A stretch of DNA of 58,134 bases from JAVJSF01 sp040219555 (GCA_040219555.1 JAVJSF010000020.1:1-58134); one strand, 5' to 3'; numbered from the stretch's first letter, positions 30,359-39,686 are shown. Numbers and translations are program-made. Notes: generated from the sequence alone by a model not told the origin.

Positions 30359-31144
30359 GTGGCCACCGCCGATCCCGCCGCGCTGCGCCTGGAGCCGCCC
30401 GGGCTGCTCGAGCGCATCGTCCGCACCCCGTCGCTGTTCTGCGTCGCCGTCCTGGCCATCACGGTCCTGGGTCTGGCCATCGACCAGCGCGTCGACCTGG
30501 CGGGGCAGTACGCGCTCTCGGCCGCCACCTGGGGCTTCCTGCTGGCCTTCATGGTGCACCTCACGCCGCGGGAGCGGGCCACCACGGTGGTCGTCATCGT
30601 GGTCGCGACGATCGCCGAGATCATCGGCTCGGTGATCTGGGGCGTCTACATCTACCGCCTGGACAACCTGCCGCTGTTCGTGCCGGCCGGCCACGGGCTG
30701 GTGTACCTGACCGGCCTGCGCCTCAGCCAGACCCGCTGGCTCATGCGCCGCGGACGCGAGCTGGTGGTGGCGGCGATCGTCTTCGTGTCCGCGTGGGCGC
30801 TGCTGGGCCTGACGGTCCTCGAGCGCAAGGACGTCGGCGGGGCGGTGGGCGCGGCCGTCCTGGTGCTGTTCCTACTGCGCGGCCGGGCCTCCGCCGTGTA
30901 CGCCGGCGTGTTCTTCGTGGTCGCCTTCCTGGAGATCTACGGGACATGGATCGGCACCTGGTACTGGCAGCCCGAGATCCCCGGGACGGGTATCGCCAAC
31001 GGCAATCCGCCCAGCGGGGTGGCGAGCGGGTACGTGTTCTTCGACATCGCCGCCCTGGCGCTGGCGCCCGGTCTGCTCGCCGTCTCGGCGCGGATACACC
31101 GGCGCCTATACTCCGGGCGCCACGCGGCCGGCGGTGGGGCGTAG
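30359..31144 (+). CDS. Multi-pass membrane protein of unknown function
   Basis: The 261-residue protein has seven or eight hydrophobic segments, for example SLFCVAVLAITVLGLAI, GFLLAFMVHL, VVVIVVATIAEIIGSVIWGV, ELVVAAIVFVSAWALLGLTV, VGAAVLVLFLL, AVYAGVFFVVAFLEIY and YVFFDIAALALAPGLLAVSA. The loop TWIGTWYWQPEIPGTGIANG with following NPPSG looks conserved, but I cannot name the family. It is divergent from the riboswitch operon; a cobalamin link is possible but unsupported. Its TAG stop lies inside the tRNA-Gln gene. Confidence 0.7.
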   Translation: MATADPAALRLEPPGLLERIVRTPSLFCVAVLAITVLGLAIDQRVDLAGQYALSAATWGFLLAFMVHLTPRERATTVVVIVVATIAEIIGSVIWGVYIYRLDNLPLFVPAGHGLVYLTGLRLSQTRWLMRRGRELVVAAIVFVSAWALLGLTVLERKDVGGAVGAAVLVLFLLRGRASAVYAGVFFVVAFLEIYGTWIGTWYWQPEIPGTGIANGNPPSGVASGYVFFDIAALALAPGLLAVSARIHRRLYSGRHAAGGGA

Positions 31145-31208
31145 CCAAGCGGTAAGGCAGCGGGTTTTGGTCCCGTGATCGGGGGTTCGAATCCTCCCGC
31201 CCCAACCA
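31135..31208 (+). tRNA. tRNA-Gln (anticodon UUG)
   Basis: The 74-base gene folds as a cloverleaf. Acceptor TGGGGCG pairs with CGCCCCA, the D arm is GCC..GGC, the anticodon loop TTTTGGT has TTG at positions 34-36, and the T arm is GGGGG-TTCGAAT-CCTCC. The CCA end is encoded. Its first ten bases overlap the end of the upstream membrane-protein gene, whose TAG stop is tRNA bases 8-10. glmU starts 47 bases downstream. Confidence 0.96.
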
Positions 31209-31255
31209 GCTAGCGTCCCGGTCCATCGTCCCTGTCGTCGTCTCTTAGAGGTGCT

Positions 31256-32656
31256 GTGACCATCGGTGTCGTCGTCCTGGCCGCCGGCCAGGGCACCCGC
31301 ATGCGCTCCGCACTGCCCAAGGTGCTCCACCCGCTTGCCGGGCGCCCCCTGATCCACTGGGTGCTCGATGCCCTCGATGCGGCGGAGGCCGCCGCGACCG
31401 TGGTGGTGGTGGGGCACGGCGCCGAGGCCGTGGGGGCGGCTCTCCCCGCCGGCGTGGACACCGCGGTGCAGCCCGAGCGGCGCGGCACCGGGGACGCGGC
31501 GGCCATCGGCATCGCCGGCCTGCCACCCGAATGCGACACGGTGCTGGTGGCCTGCGGCGACACGCCGCTGCTGTCGCGCGAGGCGGTCGCCGACCTGGTG
31601 GCCGCGCACCGGGCCGCGGGGACCACCGGGACCGTCCTGACCGCGGTGGCCGACGACGCCGGCTCCTACGGGCGCATCGTGCGCGACGAGGTCGGCCTGG
31701 TGGCCGCCATCGTCGAGGCCCGCGACGCCGACGAGGCGCAGCTGTCGATCGGCGAGTTCAACGCGGGCCTCTACGTCTACGACCGCGCCTCGCTGGAGGA
31801 CGCCCTGGCGGGTCTGGGTACCGAGAACGCCCAGGGCGAGCTCTACCTCACCGACGCGGTGGCGTCCGGCGGCTCGCTGGGGGCGCTGGTGGCGGCGAGC
31901 ATCGAGGTGGCCGCCGGAGTGAACGACCGGGTCGACCTGGCGGCGTGCGAGTCGGTGGTGCAGGACCGCCTGCGGCACGCGGCGATGCTGGCCGGCGTCT
32001 CGATGCCGGACCCGTCGGCGGTCTACCTCGACGCGCAGGTCACCTACGACCCCGACGCCGTGCTGTGGCCCGGCGTGCACCTGCGGGGCGCCTGTCATGT
32101 GGGGGAGGGCGCGCAGGTCGGCCCCGACGTGGTGGCCGAGGACACGCGCCTGGGCGCCGGTTGCGTGGTGCGGGCCGCCCACCTGGTGGGTGCCGACGTC
32201 GGCGATGGGTGCAGCGTGGGGCCCTTCGCCTACCTGCGTCCGGGCGCCCGGCTGGAGGCCGGCGCGAAGGCCGGCACCTACGTCGAGCTGAAGAACGCCA
32301 CGCTCGGCCGCGGCGCGAAGGTGCCGCACCTGTCGTACATCGGGGATGCCACCGTCGGCGAGGGCTCGAACATCGGCGCTGGCAACATCACCGCCAACTA
32401 CGATGGCTTCCGCAAGCACCGCACCCGGGTGGGGGCCCGTGTGCGCACCGGCTCGGACTGCGTGCTGGTGGCGCCGGTGACCATCGGCGACGACGCGATG
32501 ACGGGCGCGGGATCCATCCTCACCGACGACGTCCCTCCGGGGGCCCTCGGGATCGCGCGGGCACGCCAGACGAACATCGAGGGATTCACCGAGAAAGCCG
32601 CCGCCCGCGCGCGGGCGGCCAGCGAGGCCGAGCAGGCCGGGGGTACCACCGAATGA
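31256..32656 (+). CDS. glmU: Bifunctional UDP-N-acetylglucosamine pyrophosphorylase / glucosamine-1-phosphate acetyltransferase
   Basis: GlmU makes UDP-GlcNAc for peptidoglycan. The 466-residue protein has the nucleotidyltransferase start VVLAAGQGTRMRSALPKVLH, QPERRGTGDA near 73, CGDTPLL near 100 and FNAGLYVYD near 165. From about 255 it has hexapeptide repeats of the left-handed beta-helix, the acetyltransferase motifs KAGTYVELKNATLGRGAKVP and GNITANYDG near 378. GTG at 31256 follows AGAGGTG. The stop overlaps the prs start (ATGA). Confidence 0.96.
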   Translation: MTIGVVVLAAGQGTRMRSALPKVLHPLAGRPLIHWVLDALDAAEAAATVVVVGHGAEAVGAALPAGVDTAVQPERRGTGDAAAIGIAGLPPECDTVLVACGDTPLLSREAVADLVAAHRAAGTTGTVLTAVADDAGSYGRIVRDEVGLVAAIVEARDADEAQLSIGEFNAGLYVYDRASLEDALAGLGTENAQGELYLTDAVASGGSLGALVAASIEVAAGVNDRVDLAACESVVQDRLRHAAMLAGVSMPDPSAVYLDAQVTYDPDAVLWPGVHLRGACHVGEGAQVGPDVVAEDTRLGAGCVVRAAHLVGADVGDGCSVGPFAYLRPGARLEAGAKAGTYVELKNATLGRGAKVPHLSYIGDATVGEGSNIGAGNITANYDGFRKHRTRVGARVRTGSDCVLVAPVTIGDDAMTGAGSILTDDVPPGALGIARARQTNIEGFTEKAAARARAASEAEQAGGTTE

Positions 32657-33654
32657 GCAGCACCAGCATCGAGCGTCACGACTCGAAGCGCCTGATGGTC
32701 TTCGCCGGGCGCTCCAGTCAGCGACTGGGCGGGCGCATCGCGGACCGCCTGGGCATCGAGCTGGGCGAGGTGACCCTGAAGACCTTCGCCAACGGCGAGC
32801 TCTACGTGCGCTTCGAGGAGAGCGTCCGCGGCGCGGACGTCTTCCTCGTGCAGTCGACCTGCAAGCCGGTGAACGACAGCCTGATGGAACTGCTGGTGAT
32901 GATCGACGCGGCACGGCTGGCCTCGGCGCACCGCATCACGGCGGTCATCCCCTGGTATGGCTACTCGCGCCAGGACAAGAAGTCGGCCCCCCGCGAGCCG
33001 ATCACGGCCAAGCTGATCGCCTCGATGCTCGAGGCGGCCGGCGTGGACCGGGTGCTCACCATGGACCTGCACGCGGGTCAGGTGCAGGGCTTCTTCCGGG
33101 TCCCCGTGGACCACATGACCGCGCTGCCGATGTTCGTGGACCACTTCCGCGAGCGCGCGCACAGCGGCGACTACGACTCGGATCGGCTCGTGGTGGTGTC
33201 CCCGGACGCCGGCCGGGCGAAGCTCGCCAGCCACTTCGCCGAGCGCCTCGGCGCCAAGCTGGCGGTGCTCACCAAGCAGCGGCCCGAGCACAACGAGGCC
33301 GAGATCACGCTGCTGATCGGCGATGTCCGGGACCAGGTGGCCATCCTGATCGACGACATGATCGACACCGCTGGCACCCTCTGCGCCGGCGCCAAGGTGG
33401 TCAAGGACGCCGGCGCCACCAGCGTCTTCGCCTGCGCCACCCACGGCCTGCTGTCCGGATCCGCGGTGCAGCGCCTCTCGGACTCGGTGATCGAGCAGGT
33501 GGTGATCTGCGACACGGTGCCTCTGCCCGAGGGCGCCTCCGACGACCTGTTCACCGTGCTGTCGGCCGACCGGATCCTGGCCGACTCGGTGCACAACGTC
33601 TTCAGCGACGAGTCGGTGTCGGCGATCTTCTCCGGGGAGAACCAGCTCTTCTAG
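32653..33654 (+). CDS. prs: Ribose-phosphate pyrophosphokinase
   Basis: Prs makes PRPP for nucleotides, His and Trp. The 333-residue enzyme has FANGELYVRFEESVRGADVF near 42, the flexible loop YGYSRQDKKSAPREP near 102, DLHAGQVQGFF near 138, and the PRPP-binding loop VAILIDDMIDTAGTLCAGA near 233. It starts with ATG at 32653 in the glmU stop; glmU-prs is a common pairing in Gram-positives. Confidence 0.96.
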   Translation: MSSTSIERHDSKRLMVFAGRSSQRLGGRIADRLGIELGEVTLKTFANGELYVRFEESVRGADVFLVQSTCKPVNDSLMELLVMIDAARLASAHRITAVIPWYGYSRQDKKSAPREPITAKLIASMLEAAGVDRVLTMDLHAGQVQGFFRVPVDHMTALPMFVDHFRERAHSGDYDSDRLVVVSPDAGRAKLASHFAERLGAKLAVLTKQRPEHNEAEITLLIGDVRDQVAILIDDMIDTAGTLCAGAKVVKDAGATSVFACATHGLLSGSAVQRLSDSVIEQVVICDTVPLPEGASDDLFTVLSADRILADSVHNVFSDESVSAIFSGENQLF

Positions 33655-33683
33655 GCTCCTCGCCGCGGGGCTACCACCCGCCC

Positions 33684-33863
33684 ATGACGCGACGCGAGGA
33701 CAACGGGGCCGATACGCGCGCACCGATTGTTGCGCCGAGCCGCCCGCCGGGCGTTCCGCTCACCCGCCTCCACAAGGCCGTTTCGCTCCACGGGTCGATC
33801 GACGACGAACTCGTGCGTCGGCTCGGCCCGGGCGCCGATCCGGGGATGCGCGACGGGTCCTGA
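33684..33863 (+). CDS. Possible small ORF (59 residues) in the prs-rplY gap
   Basis: The 274-base gap between prs and rplY holds one open frame from ATG 33684. The product (start MTRREDNGADTRAPIVAPSR, then a LTRLHKAVSLHGSIDDELVR helix) matches nothing I know. No good Shine-Dalgarno is present, but GCTACCAC just upstream resembles a -10. It could be chance in this GC-rich DNA. Confidence 0.25.
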   Translation: MTRREDNGADTRAPIVAPSRPPGVPLTRLHKAVSLHGSIDDELVRRLGPGADPGMRDGS

Positions 33864-33888
33864 CGCCCGCCGGCCGTTGCGGATCTGG

Positions 33889-33894
33889 TAGCTT
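33889..33894 (+). promoter_or_regulatory. Possible -10 element TAGCTT for rplY
   Basis: TAGCTT lies 34 bases before the rplY ATG. There is no clear -35. Confidence 0.35.
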
Positions 33895-33928
33895 CCCCCG
33901 TCGGCCCCACGACCAGGAACGTCCTCGC

Positions 33929-34555
33929 ATGGCACACGTCGCAATCACCGCCCGGCCGCGCACCGAGCTCGGCAACGGCCCCACCCGCCGGCTGCGCCGC
34001 GAGGGTCTCGTTCCCGGCATCGTCTACGAGCCCGGCACGCCGTCCATCCCGCTGGCGGTCGACGCCCGCGAGCTGCGCCGGGCGATCGCCGACGGCGCCG
34101 CGACCGGCGTGATCGACCTCACCATCGAGGGCGGCTCCACGCGCCCGGTGCTGATCAAGGAATGGCAGCTGCACCCGGTGCGTGGCGAGGTGACGCACAT
34201 CGACTTCCAGGAGGTCAACCTCCGCGTGGCCATCCAGGCCTCGGTGGCGGTCTCGCTGGTCGGCAGCGCCGTGGGCGTTCGCGACGGCGGCGTCCTGGAC
34301 CAGACGATGCGCGAGGTCGACGTGACCGCGCTCCCGGACGACCTGCCGGACCTGATCGAGCTGGACGTGAGCGAGTTGGGCGTGGGTGACTCGGTGACCG
34401 TGGCCGACATGACCGCCCCGGCGGGCGTGACCATCGACTCCGACCCCGAGGCGACGGTGGCGTCGGTCGTGCCGCCGACCGTCGAGGTCGAGGAGCCCGA
34501 CGAGGAGGTCCAGCCGGATCTCGTCGAGGGCGAGGACGACGCCGAAACCGAGTAG
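33929..34555 (+). CDS. rplY: Large ribosomal subunit protein bL25 (Ctc form)
   Basis: bL25 binds 5S rRNA. The 208-residue protein is the long, general-stress (Ctc/TL5) type. The N-terminal domain begins VAITARPRTELGNGPTRRLR with REGLVPGIVY, and the beta-rich C-terminal domain has HIDFQEVNL, VPL-like SVAVSLVGSAVGVRDGGVLD and DLIELDVSELGVGDSV. An acidic tail (EPDEEVQPDLVEGEDDAETE) follows. It is four bases from pth, forming the common ctc-pth-mfd cluster. Confidence 0.94.
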   Translation: MAHVAITARPRTELGNGPTRRLRREGLVPGIVYEPGTPSIPLAVDARELRRAIADGAATGVIDLTIEGGSTRPVLIKEWQLHPVRGEVTHIDFQEVNLRVAIQASVAVSLVGSAVGVRDGGVLDQTMREVDVTALPDDLPDLIELDVSELGVGDSVTVADMTAPAGVTIDSDPEATVASVVPPTVEVEEPDEEVQPDLVEGEDDAETE

Positions 34556-34559
34556 CGCC

Positions 34560-35297
34560 GTGGGTGCCGACGGGGCCGCCGGTGCCCCGTCGCTCCGCCT
34601 GGTGGCGGGCCTGGGGAATCCCGGTCCGCGCTACGCGGGGACCCGCCACAACGCCGGCCAGCTCGTGGTCGAGGAACTGGCCCGGCGGCTCGGGGCCGGG
34701 CGCTTCGCCGACCGGTACGCGGGCCGCTACCTCGACACGCGCGGTCCGGCCGGCCCGGTGGCGCTGCTGGTCCCGACCACCTTCATGAACGACTCCGGTC
34801 GCTCGGTGGGCCCGGCCGCCGGCTCGCTGCGCATCCCGCCGGAGCGGATCCTGGTGGTGCACGACGAGATCGACCTGCCCTTCGGCACGGTCCGCGCCAA
34901 GCGGGGCGGCGGGCACGGCGGGCACAACGGCCTGCGCTCGATCGTCCAGGGGGTCGGCGGCAACGACTTCGCGCGGGTGCGGGTGGGCGTGGGGCGCCCG
35001 CCGGAGCACTTCCGCGGCGACGCGGCGGCCTGGGTGCTGGCGCGCTTCTCCGAGCCGGCGGCCGAGGTGGAGGCGATGGTCGGCCGTGCCGCCGACATGG
35101 CCGAGGTGGCGCTGGCCGAGGGCCTGGAGTCGGCGATCGCGCGGTTCCACGCCTCCGAGCCGGGCGCCAAGGCCCGCGAGCGCATCCGCCGGCGGGAGGA
35201 GCGGCGTGCGGTGGAGGGCGAGGGTGACGCCGCGGACCCCGGCAGCCAGGGGCGACCCGCGGCCGGCGAGCCGGCGAGCCCCGCCGGGGACACGTGA
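34560..35297 (+). CDS. pth: Peptidyl-tRNA hydrolase
   Basis: Pth releases peptides from stalled peptidyl-tRNA. The 245-residue protein has LVAGLGNPGPRYAGTRHNAG with catalytic His near 32, PTTFMNDSGRSV near 75, VVHDEIDLPFG with Asp near 101, and GGGHGGHNGLRSI near 117. After residue 195 a charged, disordered extension of about 50 residues (RRREERRAVEGEGD...) exceeds the usual 190-200 length. GTG at 34560; the stop overlaps mfd (GTGA). Confidence 0.95.
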   Translation: MGADGAAGAPSLRLVAGLGNPGPRYAGTRHNAGQLVVEELARRLGAGRFADRYAGRYLDTRGPAGPVALLVPTTFMNDSGRSVGPAAGSLRIPPERILVVHDEIDLPFGTVRAKRGGGHGGHNGLRSIVQGVGGNDFARVRVGVGRPPEHFRGDAAAWVLARFSEPAAEVEAMVGRAADMAEVALAEGLESAIARFHASEPGAKARERIRRREERRAVEGEGDAADPGSQGRPAAGEPASPAGDT

Positions 35298-38200
35298 GCG
35301 CGACCACTGCGCTCGATCGGCTGCTGCTGGGCGGGCGCCTGGGTGGCGATCTTGCCGCGCGCCTGGCCGCGCCCGCCACCGGCACCGGCGTGGAGACCAC
35401 CGAACTGGGGAGGGCCGCGTGGCCCTATCTGACGGCGGCCCTGGCCCGCTCGCAGGACCGCACCCTGGTGCTGGTGACCCCCGACGACGACGAGGCGCGC
35501 GACCTGGCCGCCGAGTTGACGATCCTCCTCGGGCGCGCGGCGACGGCGCTGTGGCCCACGCGCGGCGTCGCCCCCGGGGCCGCCGTCGGCGCATCGCCGC
35601 ACCTGATCGGTCAGCGGGCGCGTGCGCAGGGGATGCTCGGCCGGCCGGGCACGGCCGTGGTGGTGGGGGCGCCGGCCCTGGCCGAGCTCGTGCCGGCCTC
35701 GGCCGACGAGCCCCTGGCGCTTGCCCTGGGGCAGGAGATCGCGCTCGACGATGTCCTCGACCACCTGGCGCTGCTGGGCTACGAGCGCGTGGAGCAGGTG
35801 GAGGAGCGCGGCGATGTGGCGGTGCGCGGGGGCATCCTCGACGTCTACCCGTCCACCGCCGACATGCCCGCACGGGTCGAGTTCTTCGGCGACGAGATCG
35901 AGAGCCTGCGCGCGTTCTCGCCCTTCACGCAGCGCACCATCCGGCCCATCACGCGCCTGGTGGCCTGGCGCGCGGCCGAGGACCCGGACGCCGCCCTGGC
36001 GCCTCCCCTGGCCGCCGGCGCCCTGGACGGGGCTGCGCTGGTCCGGCTGGCGCCGGCCGAGCACGCCGCCGCCCTGCGCGCCTCGCGAGAGCGCCTCGAG
36101 GACGAGGCCGCCTCGGGCGGGATGCTCGACCCGGACGAGGTGGCCGCCGGCATCGCGTCCCTGGCGCGGGTGGACATCGCACCTCCGGAGGCCGGCGGCG
36201 GGGCCTTCGACGCCACCGAGGTCCGTTTCGTCACCCGCTCGCCGGCCGAGGCCGAGGCCGAGTTGCGGCGCATGGCCCAGGCCGGCCTGCGCGTGGTGGT
36301 GGCCTTCGCGCGCCGCGGCGACCTCTCGCGCGCGCTGGCTCGCATGGAGAAGCTGAAGCCTCTGGAGGTGGAGCCGGGGGGCCTCCCCGAGCCCGGGTCG
36401 GTGGCCTTCACGCCGCTGGCGGTCCGCTCCGGGGTCATCTCGCGCGATCTGGGCATTGCCATCATCCCCGAGGAGCAGGTGCTGCGCCGGCGCAGGGTCG
36501 CCCAGCAGCGCGGCCCGGTGGTGGGCCGGCGCCTGTCGAGTTTCCTGGACCTGAAGGTGGGCGACCACGTGGTGCACGAGGACCACGGCGTGGGCCGCCT
36601 GATGGCCTTCGAGACCCGAACGGTCGCCGGGATCACGCGCGACTACCTGGCGCTGGCCTTCGCCGGTGCGGACCGCCTGTATGTCCCCCAGGACCAGCTC
36701 GAGAAGGTCACCCGCTACGTCGGTGCCGACGGCTCCGCGCCGGCCCTCTCCAAGCTGGGCGGCAAGGCCTGGATGCGCGTCAAGTCGCGCGCCCGCGCCG
36801 CGGTGCGCGAGATGGCGGGCGAGCTGATCTCGCTCTATGAGGCCCGCGCCGCGGCGACCGGCTACGCCTTCCCCGGCGACGACGAGTTGATGCGCGAGTT
36901 CGAGCGCCGGTTCCCCTACCGCGAGACCCCCGATCAGCTGCGGGCCATCGACGCGGTGGCCGAGGACATGGAGCGCCCGCGGCCCATGGACCGCCTGATC
37001 TGCGGCGACGTGGGCTTCGGCAAGACCGAGATCGCCATGCGCGCGGCCTTCAAGTGCGCGGCCGCCGGCCGTCAGGTGCTGGTGCTGGCGCCAACGACCA
37101 TCCTGGCCCAGCAGCACCTGGCCACCTTCCGCGAGCGGATCGGCGACCTGCCGGTGAGCGTGGACATGATCAACCGCTTCCGCTCGCCGGCGGAGGTGAA
37201 GGAGGTGCTCCAGGCCTTCCGCGACGGGAAGCTCGATGTCCTGGTGGGCACCCACCGGGTGCTGTCGATGGACGTGCAGCCCAAGGATCTCGGCCTGGTG
37301 GTCGTGGACGAGGAGCAGCGCTTCGGGGTGGCCCAGAAGGAGTCGCTGCGCAAGCTGCGCGTCCAGGTGGACGTCCTCGCCATGAGCGCCACGCCGATCC
37401 CGCGCACGCTGCAGATCTCCCTGTCGGGCCTGCGCGACATCAGCGTCATCGAGTCGCCGCCCTCGGGCAGGCGGCCCATCGCCACGCACGTGGGCGAGTA
37501 CGACGAGCGCATCGTCGCCGAGGCCCTCCGACGCGAGGCCGAGCGCAAGGGCCAGGCCTTCTTCCTGCACAACCGGGTGGAGACCATCGAGGACGTCGCC
37601 GAGAACCTGCGCGCTCTCGCGCCCGAACTGCGCATCGTCACGGCGCACGGGCAGATGGCCGTGCACGAGCTCGAGGACGTCATGCTGGGCTTCATCCGCG
37701 GCGAGGCGGACGTGCTGGTGGCCACCAGCATCATCGAGTCGGGCCTCGACATCCCGCAGGCCAACACCCTGATCGTGGACCGCGCCGATGCCCTCGGACT
37801 GGCCCAGCTCTACCAGATCCGCGGCCGGGTGGGGCGCTCGGACGTGACCGCCCACGCCTACCTGCTGTACCCCTCGGCCGAGACCCTCTCGCGCGATGCC
37901 GCGTCGCGCCTGCGCGCCCTGGCCGACTACACGGAGCTCGGCAGCGGGCTGAAGATCGCCATGCGCGACCTCGAGATCCGCGGCGCGGGCAACCTGCTGG
38001 GCGACGAGCAGAGCGGCCACGTGGCCGCCGTCGGCTTCGAGCTGTATCTCGAGATGCTCAACGAGGCCGTGATGGAGCGCCAGGGCGTCGTCCCGTCCGA
38101 GCGCGAGGTGCGCATCGAGATCCCGGTCTCGGCACACATCCCGGCCGCGTACGTGCCGATGGAGGCCGCCAAGATCGACCTGCACCGGCGCATCGCGCAG

Positions 38201-38554
38201 GCCGAGGGGCTGGAGGACATCGACGCTCTGCGCTCGGAGATGGCCGACCGCTTCGGCGAGCCGCCGGCCGCCGTCGAGTCGCTGCTGGCGATCCAGCGGC
38301 TGCGCATGAAGGCGCGCGCCGTGGACGCGTCCGCGGTGTCCGTGCGATCCGGGCGGATCACCCTGGCCCCGGTGGTGCTCTCGAGCGCCCAGCTGGCCGG
38401 GTTGCGCGAGCGGGTGCCGAAGGCCACCTACTCCTCCCGCGACCGGATGGTGTCGCTGCCGGCGGGGACGGCTCCGACCGAGCGGCTCGCATCGGCCGAG
38501 GAGGCGCTCGACGCGCTCACCGCGGCGGCCGGGATGGCGCTCGCCGAGCGTTAA
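35294..38554 (+). CDS. mfd: Transcription-repair coupling factor Mfd
   Basis: Mfd displaces RNA polymerase stalled at lesions and recruits UvrA. The 1086-residue protein has the N-terminal UvrB-like region (LVLVTPDDDEARDLAAELTI, GGILDVYPS near 180) and the CarD-like RNAP-binding domain at about 415-495 (LKVGDHVVHEDHGVGRL, DRLYVPQDQLEKVTRY). The RecG-like motor has Walker A GDVGFGKTE near 571, VVDEEQRFG near 670, SATPIPRTLQ, and TSIIESGLDIPQANT. The C-terminal UvrA-masking domain follows from about 930. Its length is slightly under the usual 1150. Confidence 0.96.
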   Translation: MSATTALDRLLLGGRLGGDLAARLAAPATGTGVETTELGRAAWPYLTAALARSQDRTLVLVTPDDDEARDLAAELTILLGRAATALWPTRGVAPGAAVGASPHLIGQRARAQGMLGRPGTAVVVGAPALAELVPASADEPLALALGQEIALDDVLDHLALLGYERVEQVEERGDVAVRGGILDVYPSTADMPARVEFFGDEIESLRAFSPFTQRTIRPITRLVAWRAAEDPDAALAPPLAAGALDGAALVRLAPAEHAAALRASRERLEDEAASGGMLDPDEVAAGIASLARVDIAPPEAGGGAFDATEVRFVTRSPAEAEAELRRMAQAGLRVVVAFARRGDLSRALARMEKLKPLEVEPGGLPEPGSVAFTPLAVRSGVISRDLGIAIIPEEQVLRRRRVAQQRGPVVGRRLSSFLDLKVGDHVVHEDHGVGRLMAFETRTVAGITRDYLALAFAGADRLYVPQDQLEKVTRYVGADGSAPALSKLGGKAWMRVKSRARAAVREMAGELISLYEARAAATGYAFPGDDELMREFERRFPYRETPDQLRAIDAVAEDMERPRPMDRLICGDVGFGKTEIAMRAAFKCAAAGRQVLVLAPTTILAQQHLATFRERIGDLPVSVDMINRFRSPAEVKEVLQAFRDGKLDVLVGTHRVLSMDVQPKDLGLVVVDEEQRFGVAQKESLRKLRVQVDVLAMSATPIPRTLQISLSGLRDISVIESPPSGRRPIATHVGEYDERIVAEALRREAERKGQAFFLHNRVETIEDVAENLRALAPELRIVTAHGQMAVHELEDVMLGFIRGEADVLVATSIIESGLDIPQANTLIVDRADALGLAQLYQIRGRVGRSDVTAHAYLLYPSAETLSRDAASRLRALADYTELGSGLKIAMRDLEIRGAGNLLGDEQSGHVAAVGFELYLEMLNEAVMERQGVVPSEREVRIEIPVSAHIPAAYVPMEAAKIDLHRRIAQAEGLEDIDALRSEMADRFGEPPAAVESLLAIQRLRMKARAVDASAVSVRSGRITLAPVVLSSAQLAGLRERVPKATYSSRDRMVSLPAGTAPTERLASAEEALDALTAAAGMALAER

Positions 38555-38587
38555 GCGGGCCACAACGGGCCCCGCGGCGCACGCTGC

Positions 38588-38593
38588 TAGCAT
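38588..38593 (+). promoter_or_regulatory. Possible -10 element TAGCAT for the foldase gene
   Basis: TAGCAT lies 25 bases before the ATG at 38619, after the mfd TAA stop. The -35 is unclear. Confidence 0.35.
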
Positions 38594-38618
38594 CGCCCGG
38601 GTTGTCCTTGGAACACCG

Positions 38619-39686
38619 ATGGTGGGGGATCAGTTGATACTCGGGCTCTCGAGATCGCGGGTCGCTTCGGCCGTGGCGGTCGTGGCGATCGGCGCCGGCA
38701 CACTCGGGCTGGCCGGCTGCGGCGGCGACTCGGCGGACCTCCCCGACGGCGTCGTCGCCCGGGTGGGCGACAGCCCCATCAGCCAGGAGGAACTCGACCG
38801 GTCGGTGCAGCAGACCGTCGCCGCCTTCGAGAGCCAGGGCCAGGCGGCCCCGCCCGAGGACAGCGAGGAGTACACGCAGGTCGTCCAGCAGGCGATGCAG
38901 ACGCTGGTGCAGCAGAAGGTGATCACGGCCGAGGCCGCCGAGTGCGGCGAGCCGTGCGCGGTCACCGAGGACGAGGTCACCGCCGAGTTGCAGGACATCG
39001 TCGCCACCGAGTTCGGCGACTCGCGGGAGGAGTTCGAGACCTTCCTTCAGAGCCGCATGCTCAGCCGCGCCGAGGCGCGCGAAATCGTGCGCAACTCCCT
39101 GCTGCAGCAGAAGCTGTTCGAGGACGTCACGCGAGGCGTGCGCTTCACGGTCGACGACGCCCGCGAGTACTACGACGAGAACACCGAGCAGTTCGAGACG
39201 CCGGCCGGCCGGCGCGTGAGCCACATCCTCGTGGCGACCGAGGACGAGGCCGAGGCGCTGCGCGCCCGCGTGACGCCCGAGAACTTCGCCGACCTGGCCC
39301 GCTCTGAGTCCACCGACACCGGCTCGGCGCCGTCCGGTGGCGATCTGGGGATCATGCAGGAGGGCCAGTTCGTCCCGGAGTTCGAGGAGGCGGCCTTCGC
39401 GCTGGAGGACGGCGAGATCTCGGACCCGGTGGAGTCGCAGTTCGGCTTCCACATCATCACGGCGGATCTCGTGCCCGCCAGCACCACCTCGTTCGCCGAC
39501 GCGCGCCAGGGCATCATCCAGAGCCAGCTCGAGGCCCGTCGCCAGGAGGCCTACACCACCTGGGCCGAGGAGGCGCTCGAGGAGTGGGAGGGCCGGACGG
39601 TCTACGCAGACGACGACCTGGCGCCGCCGGACGAGGAGGACGCCGAGGCCGCGGTGACCGACGGCGAGGAGGTCCCGGCGCCCTGA
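38619..39686 (+). CDS. PrsA/SurA-like parvulin foldase lipoprotein
   Basis: This extracytoplasmic peptidyl-prolyl isomerase helps fold exported proteins. The 355-residue product has a signal peptide with lipobox (LGLAGCGGD, Cys near 34) and a SurA N-terminal helical domain (ISQEELDRSVQQTVAAFESQ ... SREEFETFLQSRMLSRAEAR). A PPIC domain at about 195-295 follows (RRVSHILVATEDEAEAL, SGGDLGIMQEGQFVPEFEEA, SQFGFHIITADL). The tail is acidic. ATG at 38619 gives a short pre-signal stretch. mazG follows after about 30 bases. Confidence 0.88.
   Translation: MVGDQLILGLSRSRVASAVAVVAIGAGTLGLAGCGGDSADLPDGVVARVGDSPISQEELDRSVQQTVAAFESQGQAAPPEDSEEYTQVVQQAMQTLVQQKVITAEAAECGEPCAVTEDEVTAELQDIVATEFGDSREEFETFLQSRMLSRAEAREIVRNSLLQQKLFEDVTRGVRFTVDDAREYYDENTEQFETPAGRRVSHILVATEDEAEALRARVTPENFADLARSESTDTGSAPSGGDLGIMQEGQFVPEFEEAAFALEDGEISDPVESQFGFHIITADLVPASTTSFADARQGIIQSQLEARRQEAYTTWAEEALEEWEGRTVYADDDLAPPDEEDAEAAVTDGEEVPAP

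Noticed and set aside
34727..38593. A 1288-residue minus-strand open frame
   Set aside because: It is the mirror of mfd and pth; the translation has no motifs and the plus-strand genes are certain.
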